This document shows positions 1-5,520 of a DNA stretch of 5,520 bases, piece after piece. The translations under genes were made by a program, and so were the position numbers. The DNA lies in the NCBI GenBank assembly GCA_007124075.1, contig SLFV01000112.1:1-5520 (forward strand), given 5' to 3'. Below the pieces are notes generated by a model that saw only the letters and a program-made list of their open reading frames with translations, made no database searches and was not told the DNA's origin. The stretch's first letter is position 1, and every line of letters begins with the position of its first letter. This DNA is from Roseimaritima sp. (lineage in GTDB: Bacteria > Planctomycetota > Planctomycetia > Pirellulales > Pirellulaceae).

Positions 1-134
1 GGCGGAATAACACGACGTACGAAGAACGCTTATGGCATGATCGGTTTTACGTGCGAAACTGGTCGCCATGGCTGGACCTCTATATTCTTGGTCGCACGGT
101 AAAGACAGTCTTAAAGTGCGAGGGAGCCTACTGA
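1..134 (+). CDS. C-terminal end of an exopolysaccharide-type polyprenyl glycosylphosphotransferase (bacterial sugar transferase), 5' truncated
   Basis: The reading frame that starts at base 3 is open from the window edge to a TGA at 132-134, giving 43 codons. It contains the signature C-terminus of the bacterial sugar transferase family (WcaJ/EpsZ/PssY-like): tyrosine and basic residues, then NWSPWLDLYILGRT, then a hydrophobic/basic stretch ending in GAY directly before the stop. In known family members the corresponding ending is of the type NWSLWLDLKILLRT...GAY. These membrane enzymes transfer a sugar-1-phosphate from a nucleotide sugar to undecaprenyl phosphate, the first step in building a polysaccharide repeat unit at the inner face of the cytoplasmic membrane. 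The catalytic part lies outside the window, so the sugar and exact subfamily cannot be told. The gene converges on the response regulator gene, with 55 bases between the two stops. Confidence 0.85.
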   Translation, partial: RNNTTYEERLWHDRFYVRNWSPWLDLYILGRTVKTVLKCEGAY

Positions 135-150
135 ACGCCCGTGTGGTTTA

Positions 151-170
151 CAGCGGCTTCCCCGCCGTTG
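151..170 (+). terminator. Possible weak hairpin between convergent stops
   Basis: CAGCGGC (151-157) can pair with GCCGTTG (164-170) around a six-base loop, a 7-bp stem with one G-U pair in plus-strand RNA. It sits 16 bases after the sugar transferase stop and before the converging regulator stop, where a terminator is expected. No T-tract follows on either strand, and on the minus strand the wobble becomes an A-C mismatch. Termination is therefore only a suggestion from position. Confidence 0.25.
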
Positions 171-189
171 ATAGAACATTATTCAACAT

Positions 190-1578
190 TCAGCCCGCTT
201 TGCTTTCGATTGCTGAATTCAGCTTATTGTACAGAGTCTTCAGGCTGACCCCCAATTCGTTTGCTGCCGCCGGCTTGCTGCCACCGTGACGCTGCAAAGC
301 ATCCTCGATGGCTTGCAGTTCCAAATCACGAAGGCTCACCGGGCCACTGACGCGCAGTTCTTTCCTCAACTGACGCGATCCGAAATGACGCGGCAGATGT
401 TCCGGCATGAGTGGTAGATGATCGCACAGGATTGCCGCATGCTCGATCACATTGGCCAATTCGCGAACATTGCCGGGCCATTGATGTTCCGCCAGAATCC
501 GCAGCGTCTCGGGGTCAAATGTCGCCGTCGGATGCTTCGCCGCCTCGGGTCGAAAACGTTGCAGCAGGTGCTGAGCCAGAAGCGGCAGATCGCTGACTCG
601 CTCGCGTAACGCGGGAACGAAGATTTCGAAGGTATTGATGCGAAACATCAAATCCTCGCGGAATTCGCCGTCCTGGACCATTTGCTCCAAATCGCGATGC
701 GTTGCGCAGACGACACGAACGTTAATCTGTCGGATTTGATTATCACCGACTCGGCGAATATCACCGGTTTCCAGGACCCGCAGCAACTTCGCCTGCATGG
801 CCAGCGGCAACTCCCCGATTTCGTCTAGAAACAGCGTGCCACCGTTAGCCATTTCGAATAAACCTGTCCGCGCCGCATCGGCGCCCGTGAAGGCGCCTTT
901 GCAGTGACCAAACAGCTCGCTTTCAATGAGATTCTCTGGCAACGCCCCGCAATTAACCGCGACGAAAGGTTCACCTGCGCGAGCGCTCTGGTCATGGATC
1001 GCGCCCGCAACCAACTCCTTACCGCAACCCGTTTCACCGCGAATCAAAATGGTACTTTCGGCGGGGGCCACACGTGTGATTAAGGTTCGCATCGCTTCGA
1101 TAGATTTATGCTGCCCGATGAGCCGCCGATCCCCGAAAACCCGTTGAATTTGATGCCGCAGCACAGCAACTTCACGCCGGCTTTCGCGCCGTTCGCGCAC
1201 CCGTCCCAGCAATCCGGCAATGTCGGCCAGACGGCACGGTTTGGTCAGGTAGTCAAAAACCTGGAACTTGAGTGCCGCGATTGCGGTTTCCTGACTGGGA
1301 TTCCCGGTCATGATCACGGTATCCATTTCGGGTCGGATCTGCGATGCTTTTTCAATCACCTCCAAACCGGTCATCCCTGGCATCTGCAAATCGACCAATA
1401 AACAATCAAACGGCTCCTTTTCCATCGCCGCGACCGCTGTCAAACCATCCGGGCAGACAGCAACCGAATATCCCATCCGTGGTAACTCGCTGCTGATCAG
1501 TTCCTGCAATCCGATTTCGTCATCTGCAAACAGGACTCGCAGAAGGGCTTTCTTTTCAGGCGACTTTGGACGTGGCAT
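190..1578 (-). CDS. Sigma-54-dependent response regulator, NtrC family (REC - AAA+ - Fis-type HTH)
   Basis: This 462-residue protein has the full NtrC-family layout. The receiver domain (about residues 13-130) has the acidic pair D19/D20, phosphoacceptor D63 in [10 protein letters not shown]91 and K113. The central AAA+ sigma-54 activation domain (about 153-385) has Walker A GETGCGKE (181-188), the sigma-54 contact loop GAFTGA (228-233), Walker B LFLDE (249-253), [10 protein letters not shown] (306-315) and the WPGNVREL motif (367-374). A Fis-type helix-turn-helix lies at about 416-457 ([17 protein letters not shown]). All key residues are intact, so it should be a phosphorylation-controlled ATPase that opens sigma-54 promoters. 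The frame is open upstream to 1644, but the ATG at 1578 is preferred: it has AAGGA eight bases upstream, and the receiver fold starts just after it. It overlaps the end of the kinase gene by 23 bases, which suggests co-transcription and translational coupling with its partner. AtoC, ZraR and HydG share this architecture; the target genes cannot be read from the protein. Confidence 0.96.
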   Translation of the reverse strand: MPRPKSPEKKALLRVLFADDEIGLQELISSELPRMGYSVAVCPDGLTAVAAMEKEPFDCLLVDLQMPGMTGLEVIEKASQIRPEMDTVIMTGNPSQETAIAALKFQVFDYLTKPCRLADIAGLLGRVRERRESRREVAVLRHQIQRVFGDRRLIGQHKSIEAMRTLITRVAPAESTILIRGETGCGKELVAGAIHDQSARAGEPFVAVNCGALPENLIESELFGHCKGAFTGADAARTGLFEMANGGTLFLDEIGELPLAMQAKLLRVLETGDIRRVGDNQIRQINVRVVCATHRDLEQMVQDGEFREDLMFRINTFEIFVPALRERVSDLPLLAQHLLQRFRPEAAKHPTATFDPETLRILAEHQWPGNVRELANVIEHAAILCDHLPLMPEHLPRHFGSRQLRKELRVSGPVSLRDLELQAIEDALQRHGGSKPAAANELGVSLKTLYNKLNSAIESKAG

Positions 1579-3208
1579 CTTCCATTTCCTTCGATTGACA
1601 AGGCAAAAATACTTCCAAACGCGAACCCTGACCGACGCCATCACTATGCGCGGAGATCATGCCGCCATGCTTACAGATGATACGGTAGGTAATACTCAAC
1701 CCTAGACCGGTGCCGCGCCCGTCCTGGCGACGAGTGAAAAATGGTTCGAAAAGGTTTTCCCGGACCTCATCGGTCATCCCGCATCCATTATCGCTAACGG
1801 CAATTTGTGCATGTGTCGCCGTTTGCATCAATTCAACGCGCACTTCGCCATCACTGGCGACGCTTTCCAGAGCGTTTGTCAATAGATTCAGAACGACCTG
1901 ACGAATCTCCTGGGCATTCACCTCGGTGGTGACTTCAGCCGAGGATTCGAAGCTAATTGTTTTACAGCGGTATTGCCCCAACGTCTTCACCATCGACACC
2001 ACATCTTCGATCAATGCTCGCAGGTCGGTCGGTTCCACCGTCACATTCCCCAGGCGGCTGAAATCCAATAAACGTTCCGTGATTCCCTTGCAGCGGAAAG
2101 CCTCTGACTGGATTCGCGTCAGGTTGTTTTTTAAGGAATCCAGGTCATCACGACTGATACGTCCTTCGTCGCAGTTGCCATGGAGCACATCGAAGAGGCG
2201 TGCCTCTACCGCTTCGGCACTCCAGGCAATGGCCGCCAAAGGGTTGTTGATCTCATGCGCCACGCCAGCAGCCAAAAAACCAACACTTGCCAGTTGTTCT
2301 CGCTGGATCACTTCTCGCGTCCGCTCACGCACCTGACGATCTAAATCCTCGCACAACGCTTCCAGTTCAGTGCAGGTTTTCTGAAAACGGTCGGTCATTC
2401 CATTCATCGCATGGGCCAGTTCGTCCAGTTCATCTCCTGTCCCCAAGTCAATATGGTGACTGAATTCGCCGCTGGCGACCAAGCGACATCCTTCTAGCAA
2501 CGTGCGAAACGGTTGCATCACCAATGTCCGGAATAGCCATAACAGCGTCCCGAGCATCAACAGAGCCAGGATGGTACAAAGCCAAGCGACGGCAATCCAA
2601 GTTCGATACTCGCCATGGGCTTCCTCACGAACAACCGCCATCCGCTCCTGCAGAAACGCAGGCAATTTGACGGTATGCTCGTACAGCCCATCGAGTGCCA
2701 ATTGCAGTCCAGCAAAGTCGATAGGATCGAGGTCTTTGAGGCTTCGCCGGTGATTTTGTTTTACCTCCTCCAGACTGTGCTCGATGTCGGCCAGTAATTG
2801 CTGCTGCTTGGAAGGATCGATGTACAACAAACCCGATCTCGGGGGGTGCCGCGGGGTGTCCAAAGAGACCTGATAGCGACTCAGACCCCAGCTAAACTCA
2901 TGCAATGCATCATCAAAGCGATCGCTCTCGCTGGCCAGCAGTGACCGCGACAGCAGACGCTCAGGGCCGATCGGCGATCGTTGCAACAGCACTGTTTCCA
3001 CCTGGTGACAGCTATCCCGCATCGCCTCCGCACTGCGCAGTAGCGAATGGGTCTGAGGAATCTCCAACGCTCGCTGGCTGACACTATTGGCCAAGTGTCG
3101 GTAACGGTACAGTCCCCAGAAGCCACTGAAAGCCAACGTTGCGACCATCGCCGTTAAAATAGCAAGGGCCAGCAGGAGTTTTTTTCGAATCGGTGACCGC
3201 GATAACAC
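1556..3208 (-). CDS. Membrane sensor histidine kinase (periplasmic sensor - HAMP - HisKA - HATPase_c)
   Basis: A 550-residue inner-membrane kinase, the probable partner of the regulator directly downstream. A basic N-terminus (SPIRKK) leads into membrane segment 1 (about residues 10-33). A mostly helical extracytoplasmic region of about 165 residues follows, resembling no ligand-binding fold I can name. Membrane segment 2 is at about 204-226, then a HAMP-like linker (about 227-280) and a coiled-coil stretch (about 280-305). The HisKA H-box is VAHEINNP with phospho-acceptor H318. The ATPase domain has the N-box [10 protein letters not shown] (N445), G1 DNGCGM (D473, G475, G477), F-box FEPFFT (487-492) and G2 GTGLGLS (499-505). 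About 20 residues lie between the two HisKA helices beyond the shortest form, before the [17 protein letters not shown] segment. There is no PAS or GAF domain and no fused receiver. The frame is open from a TTG at 3250, but the GTG at 3208 is preferred because GGAGGA lies six bases before it. The signal sensed is unknown. Confidence 0.95.
   Translation of the reverse strand: MLSRSPIRKKLLLALAILTAMVATLAFSGFWGLYRYRHLANSVSQRALEIPQTHSLLRSAEAMRDSCHQVETVLLQRSPIGPERLLSRSLLASESDRFDDALHEFSWGLSRYQVSLDTPRHPPRSGLLYIDPSKQQQLLADIEHSLEEVKQNHRRSLKDLDPIDFAGLQLALDGLYEHTVKLPAFLQERMAVVREEAHGEYRTWIAVAWLCTILALLMLGTLLWLFRTLVMQPFRTLLEGCRLVASGEFSHHIDLGTGDELDELAHAMNGMTDRFQKTCTELEALCEDLDRQVRERTREVIQREQLASVGFLAAGVAHEINNPLAAIAWSAEAVEARLFDVLHGNCDEGRISRDDLDSLKNNLTRIQSEAFRCKGITERLLDFSRLGNVTVEPTDLRALIEDVVSMVKTLGQYRCKTISFESSAEVTTEVNAQEIRQVVLNLLTNALESVASDGEVRVELMQTATHAQIAVSDNGCGMTDEVRENLFEPFFTRRQDGRGTGLGLSITYRIICKHGGMISAHSDGVGQGSRLEVFLPCQSKEMEDATSKVA
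1587..1591 (-). promoter_or_regulatory. Ribosome binding site of the response regulator (inside the kinase gene)
   Basis: AAGGA on the minus strand, eight bases before the ATG at 1578. It lies within the last codons of the kinase gene and supports the 1578 start over the longer open frame. Ribosomes ending the kinase at 1556 pass over this start, so coupled translation is likely. Confidence 0.6.
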
Positions 3209-3214
3209 GCCCTG

Positions 3215-3220
3215 TCCTCC
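3215..3220 (-). promoter_or_regulatory. Ribosome binding site that sets the kinase start at GTG 3208
   Basis: A perfect GGAGGA on the minus strand, six bases ahead of the GTG at 3208-3206. The longer in-frame alternatives (TTG at 3250, GTG at 3229) would put this sequence inside the coding region and have no comparable site. The shorter protein also begins with a standard basic end plus membrane segment. Confidence 0.75.
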
Positions 3221-3271
3221 GTAACACACTTGCTGCCAATGGTTGCCCAAAAGAAATCAACCTCCGCCTGA

Positions 3272-3287
3272 CGCAGCACCCGCGCCA
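3272..3287 (-). promoter_or_regulatory. Candidate sigma-54 (-24/-12) promoter of the kinase-regulator operon
   Basis: On the minus strand, TGGCGCG-N4-CTGC (3287 down to 3273) matches the sigma-54 consensus TGGCACG-N4-TTGC at 9 of 11 fixed positions. It keeps the invariant GG and GC at the correct spacing. The predicted start site is near 3261, giving a leader of about 53 bases to the GTG at 3208. The downstream operon encodes a sigma-54 activator, which supports the call. A single motif of this size can arise by chance, so this is a candidate. Confidence 0.55.
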
Positions 3288-3361
3288 TGTGATCCGGCAA
3301 CCCTCGGACTGTAACAGGCTGTTTGTAAATTTTGCAATAGCGATCGTTACCCAACCTCCAA

Positions 3362-3388
3362 GTCATGAAATTCTGAATTTCCCATGAC
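3362..3388. promoter_or_regulatory. Interrupted palindrome, candidate activator (UAS) or operator site
   Basis: The core GAAATTC-T-GAATTTC (3367-3381) is a perfect 7-1-7 inverted repeat. Flanking GTCATG (3362-3367) and CATGAC (3383-3388) extend the symmetry to 12 paired bases if two extra C residues (3381-3382) are skipped. The centre is at about 3374, near the middle of the divergent region. It lies about 113 bp upstream of the predicted sigma-54 start site of the kinase operon, a typical distance for an NtrC-family activator site. Fis-type HTH regulators bind such dyads as dimers. Lack of a T-tract and the distance from any gene end argue against a terminator. Which protein binds it is inferred. 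Confidence 0.55.
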
Positions 3389-3393
3389 ATGGA

Positions 3394-3420
3394 TTGCGCG
3401 AATTCCGCTATCCTTAGAAT
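3394..3420 (+). promoter_or_regulatory. Weak candidate -35/-10 promoter of the Tat-exported toroid protein
   Basis: TAGAAT (3415-3420) matches five of six bases of a vegetative -10 box. TTGCGC (3394-3399) is a poor -35 at a short 15-base spacing. The start site would be near 3427, giving a leader of about 100 bases to ATG 3528. It begins just after the palindrome, so a protein bound there could affect it. Only the -10 element is reasonable. Confidence 0.25.
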
Positions 3421-3527
3421 CTGGGGAGGTCGGTCGGACAGGATTCTGCGACAACCTCTTCGGGTTTTGCACGAAACAACAATCACGTGGACTCCCAGGT
3501 ACTATTTCGCGTCTATTGGACCAAGCG

Positions 3528-4604
3528 ATGACAATTTCCCGCATTCAGGATCGGCCTACCGAACGTCGTGAGTTTTTGCGAACCACCACCTTCACTTGTG
3601 CGGGCTTTGCGCTTGCTGGCGGCATGGGTCAGTCTGCGTGGGCAACAGCAGGACGCCGTGACCCGCGCTGGATCGAAGCGACCAATAAAGGGCTGCAATG
3701 GCTGGCACGGAACCAATCCTCGCGTGGACAATGGAACGCGCAGGTCTATCCCACTGCGATGGCGGCTTTGGCGGGTACCGCCTTGTTAGCTAGCGGTTCC
3801 ACGACGACTCAAGGTCCCTACGCACGCGAAATTGCCAGAGCCACCGATTTTTTGATCAGCAAGTCACGTCCCAACGGATTAATTGGTGACCCGCAAAGCG
3901 ATAGTCGCTACACCTACGGGCATGGTTTTGCGATGTTATTTTTGTCGCAAGTTTTAGGGGAGGAGGGGTTGTTGGAGCGACGCAACGAACTGGTCGACGT
4001 ATTGACTCGCGCGGTCGAATTTAGCGGCAATGCGCAAACGCCTGCAGGTGGTTGGGGATACGTTTCAGCAAGAGAAGGCAGCAATTTCGATGAAGGATCG
4101 ACAACAATCACTCAAGTACAAGGATTGCGTGGATGTCGCAACGCCGGTATCGCGGTCCCTTCGGAAATCATCGAACGAGCAAAGGAGTATATCTACATAT
4201 GCAAGAATGCCGACGGAGGCATCAGTTACAGCAGCAAGCAAACCGGCAGCAGTCGACCTGCGATCACCGCCGCCGCGCTGGCAGCTCTCTACAACGCGGG
4301 TGACTACGATAGCGAACACGTTCCGGATATGTGGCGGTATGCCAAAGAAACACTGCACAACATCAATGATGCCGCCCGTGCTTTTGGCCACTGGCACTAC
4401 ACGTATTTGTACTATAGCCAGGTGGTTTACCGTAAAGGTGACGAACTTTGGCTTGACTTTCGGCAAAAGCTGTACGATCGCATTGTCGCTGATCAACGTC
4501 CCGATGGATATTGGGAAGGGCAGATTCATCCCGTTTACGTCACCGCCTGCAATCTGACGATGTTGCAACTGGATCGCGGCTTTTTGCCAATCTACCAACG
4601 TTAG
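3528..4604 (+). CDS. Tat-exported prenyltransferase/squalene-oxidase-repeat (alpha/alpha toroid) protein
   Basis: 358 residues with a twin-arginine signal: ERREFLR at 12-18, then a hydrophobic segment (about 20-33) and a likely cleavage site after AWA (37-39). This implies export of the folded protein. The mature part is a run of helical repeats like those of squalene cyclases and prenyltransferase beta subunits. The repeats are seen at GLQWLARNQSSRGQW (55-69), PAGGWGYV (172-179), NADGGISY (227-234) and ADQRPDGYWEG (321-331), each tied to small-residue helices such as ITAAALAALYNAG (246-258). No cyclase DxDD acid motif, oxidosqualene cyclase DCTAE motif or prenyltransferase zinc-ligand set is visible, and the protein is about half the length of hopene cyclases. 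It is therefore probably not a terpene cyclase; its function is unknown. The frame is open from 3384, but ATG 3528 puts the RR motif at the usual place, with only a weak GGA at 3518-3520 ahead of it. Related proteins are common in planctomycetes. Confidence 0.85.
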   Translation: MTISRIQDRPTERREFLRTTTFTCAGFALAGGMGQSAWATAGRRDPRWIEATNKGLQWLARNQSSRGQWNAQVYPTAMAALAGTALLASGSTTTQGPYAREIARATDFLISKSRPNGLIGDPQSDSRYTYGHGFAMLFLSQVLGEEGLLERRNELVDVLTRAVEFSGNAQTPAGGWGYVSAREGSNFDEGSTTITQVQGLRGCRNAGIAVPSEIIERAKEYIYICKNADGGISYSSKQTGSSRPAITAAALAALYNAGDYDSEHVPDMWRYAKETLHNINDAARAFGHWHYTYLYYSQVVYRKGDELWLDFRQKLYDRIVADQRPDGYWEGQIHPVYVTACNLTMLQLDRGFLPIYQR

Positions 4605-4618
4605 GCAACCCAAGGTCA

Positions 4619-4665
4619 ATGGCCGGAGGATCGGCTTTCCGGCTATCGGGATTTTCCCCGGCCAT
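4619..4665. terminator. Inverted repeat between convergent genes, possible bidirectional terminator
   Basis: ATGGCCGG (4619-4626) and CCGGCCAT (4658-4665) are perfect 8-bp inverted repeats. A competing shorter hairpin is possible inside them: GCCGGA (4622-4627) with TCCGGC (4638-4643). They lie in the 107-base gap between the toroid gene stop (4604) and the converging channel gene stop (4712). No clear T-tract follows the stem on either strand, so it is not a classical intrinsic terminator. Position and symmetry suggest a transcript-end structure serving both genes. Confidence 0.4.
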
Positions 4666-4711
4666 CCCGCTGCGAGGGGCGTGAAGAGATAGACACGTTG
4701 GGCTGCTACTG

Positions 4712-5520
4712 CTATGCCGAGCGAGCTTGACCTCTTGCCCGGGGCCTTGTCCTCTGCGGCAAAGCGACTTGTGGCGGCTCCTGGCCGTAGAAATGAATAT
4801 CCATTTGCGGGAACGGAATCATGATACTGGCTTGATCCAAGCTCTGCTTTACTTGGCACGTCAGCAGTTCGCGGACTCGGAAAAATTCCGAGCTTGCAGT
4901 CCAGAAACGCACCTTCCAATTCACAGCGCTGTCCCCTAACGAATCAAGCAAAACGCTGTAACCGCGATCGGGACCCTCTATCAATTCGTGTCGCAATGAT
5001 TCCGCCGCCGAATTCAAAACCACTCGCGTCTGTTCGATGCTGGCCTCGTACGCCACGCCAACTTCGACCTCCACGCGACGATGCCCGTTGAATGACATGT
5101 TTTCAATAATCCCGCCTGACACGGAGCTATTCGGAACGATGACTCGACGATTATCAGGCGTATCCAAAGTCACCGTGAATAAGTCGATCTCATTGACCTT
5201 GCCTATGATCCCGGCGGCATTGATCATGTCGCCGACCTTGAACGGGCGAAAGACCAGTAACAGAATCCCCGCAGCGAAATTGCTTAAGGTTCCCTGAAAC
5301 GCCAAACCAACAGCAAAACCGCCCGCAGCGACTAGGGCGGCCAGACCTCCCAGTGGCAACCCAATCGATGAAAGAGTCCCGAATAGGACTGCCGCCATAA
5401 TACCATAGAAAGTGAACTTGGCGACGAAACGACCCAGTGTTTCGTCGACTTTCTTCATCACGGGCGCACTAATCAAACGTGCCAGGAATTTGGCGACGAA
5501 GTAACCGACCAGAATAATCA
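4712..5520 (-). CDS. Small-conductance mechanosensitive channel, MscS family (5' truncated by the window edge)
   Basis: The frame is open from the right edge to a TAG at 4712-4714, giving 268 visible codons. A TTG at 5476 is not the true start, because hydrophobic coding sequence (IILVGYFVAKFLARL) continues upstream of it to the edge. Numbering from the first full visible codon, there is the end of one membrane segment (about 1-15), a second (about 32-50) and the pore-lining TM3 (about 56-90). TM3 carries the Gly/Ala pattern GFAVGLAFQGTLSNFAAG followed by FRPFKVGD, which matches E. coli MscS closely. The beta domain (VIVPNSSVSGGIIEN) and the cytoplasmic alpha/beta domain follow, ending in FPQMDIHFYG. 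The protein then has a basic tail of about 20 residues rich in R and P. MscS channels open under membrane tension on hypo-osmotic shock and release solutes. The length fits a small MscS (E. coli protein 286 residues), not the large multi-domain types, unless the missing N-terminus is long. Confidence 0.94.
   Translation of the reverse strand, partial: IILVGYFVAKFLARLISAPVMKKVDETLGRFVAKFTFYGIMAAVLFGTLSSIGLPLGGLAALVAAGGFAVGLAFQGTLSNFAAGILLLVFRPFKVGDMINAAGIIGKVNEIDLFTVTLDTPDNRRVIVPNSSVSGGIIENMSFNGHRRVEVEVGVAYEASIEQTRVVLNSAAESLRHELIEGPDRGYSVLLDSLGDSAVNWKVRFWTASSEFFRVRELLTCQVKQSLDQASIMIPFPQMDIHFYGQEPPQVALPQRTRPRARGQARSA

Larger units (their letters stand above)
3209..3527. other. Divergent intergenic regulatory region
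   Basis: This 319-base stretch separates the kinase operon (minus) from the Tat-exported toroid protein (plus). Short open frames crossing it on both strands have no recognisable domains and overlap the neighbouring genes in other frames. It holds a sigma-54-like promoter toward the kinase (3272-3287), an interrupted palindrome near the middle (3362-3388) and a possible vegetative-type promoter toward the plus gene (3394-3420). It also has a smaller palindrome, AACAG-G-CTGTT (3313-3323). It is best read as a shared control region. Confidence 0.7.

Noticed and set aside
68..289. A 73-codon plus-strand frame at the left edge
   Set aside because: It overlaps the conserved sugar transferase C-terminus in another frame and runs into the end of the regulator gene antisense. 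No family resemblance is seen.
3241..3302. GGTTGCC (3241-3247) and GGCAACC (3296-3302), a perfect 7-bp inverted repeat flanking the sigma-54 candidate
   Set aside because: The arms are 48 bases apart and short, so chance is a sufficient explanation. A leader hairpin is not supported, because the right arm would lie upstream of the predicted start site.
3313..3323. Small palindrome AACAG-G-CTGTT
   Set aside because: Five-base arms are common by chance, and it is much weaker than the 3362-3388 dyad. It is mentioned only as part of the intergenic region.
3154..3486. A 110-codon minus-strand frame covering most of the intergenic region
   Set aside because: It overlaps the kinase start in another frame, has no recognisable domain, and would cover the promoter-like elements. 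It is treated as a chance frame.
4065..4919. A 284-codon open frame on the minus strand
   Set aside because: It runs antisense through the toroid gene and across the gap into the channel gene in a different frame. Its translation shows no domain, while the overlapping frames carry clear family motifs.
4712..5476. TTG at 5476 as the start of the MscS gene
   Set aside because: The frame stays open and hydrophobic to the window edge, and MscS proteins need further N-terminal membrane sequence. The gene is truncated by the window instead.

Overview
The window looks like bacterial chromosome of moderate GC content, most likely from a planctomycete of the Pirellulales/Rhodopirellula type. That assignment is inferred from the style of the proteins: a Tat-exported squalene-cyclase-like toroid protein, a membrane histidine kinase paired with an NtrC-type regulator, and single genes scattered on both strands. 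No marker gene fixes the taxon. There is no sign of mobile DNA, CRISPR or RNA genes.

Layout from left to right. Positions 1-134 (+) are the last 43 codons of a sugar-phosphate transferase of the exopolysaccharide type (bacterial sugar transferase family); most of the gene lies outside the window. It converges on a two-gene operon on the minus strand. That operon has a membrane sensor histidine kinase (3208-1556) followed, with a 23-base overlap, by a sigma-54-dependent response regulator (1578-190). A non-coding interval (3209-3527) separates the operon from a divergent plus-strand gene (3528-4604), which encodes a Tat-signal-bearing prenyltransferase/squalene-oxidase-repeat protein. That gene converges on a minus-strand MscS-type mechanosensitive channel (stop at 4712), whose 5' end runs off the right edge.

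The most interesting part is the 3209-3527 intergenic region. On the minus strand, about 53 bases ahead of the kinase start, is a good match to a sigma-54 -24/-12 promoter (TGGCGCG-N4-CTGC, 3287-3273). About 113 bp upstream of its predicted start site is a strong interrupted palindrome (3362-3388). This is the usual arrangement of a distant activator site plus a sigma-54 promoter, and the operon itself encodes a sigma-54 activator. The simplest model is that the regulator activates its own operon and may also control the divergent Tat-exported protein. The motifs are visible in the sequence; the regulatory link is inferred.

Two start sites were changed from the longest open frame. The kinase most likely starts at a GTG (3208) behind a perfect GGAGGA, and the regulator at an ATG (1578) behind AAGGA. 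The toroid protein starts at ATG 3528, which places its twin-arginine motif at the N-terminus.
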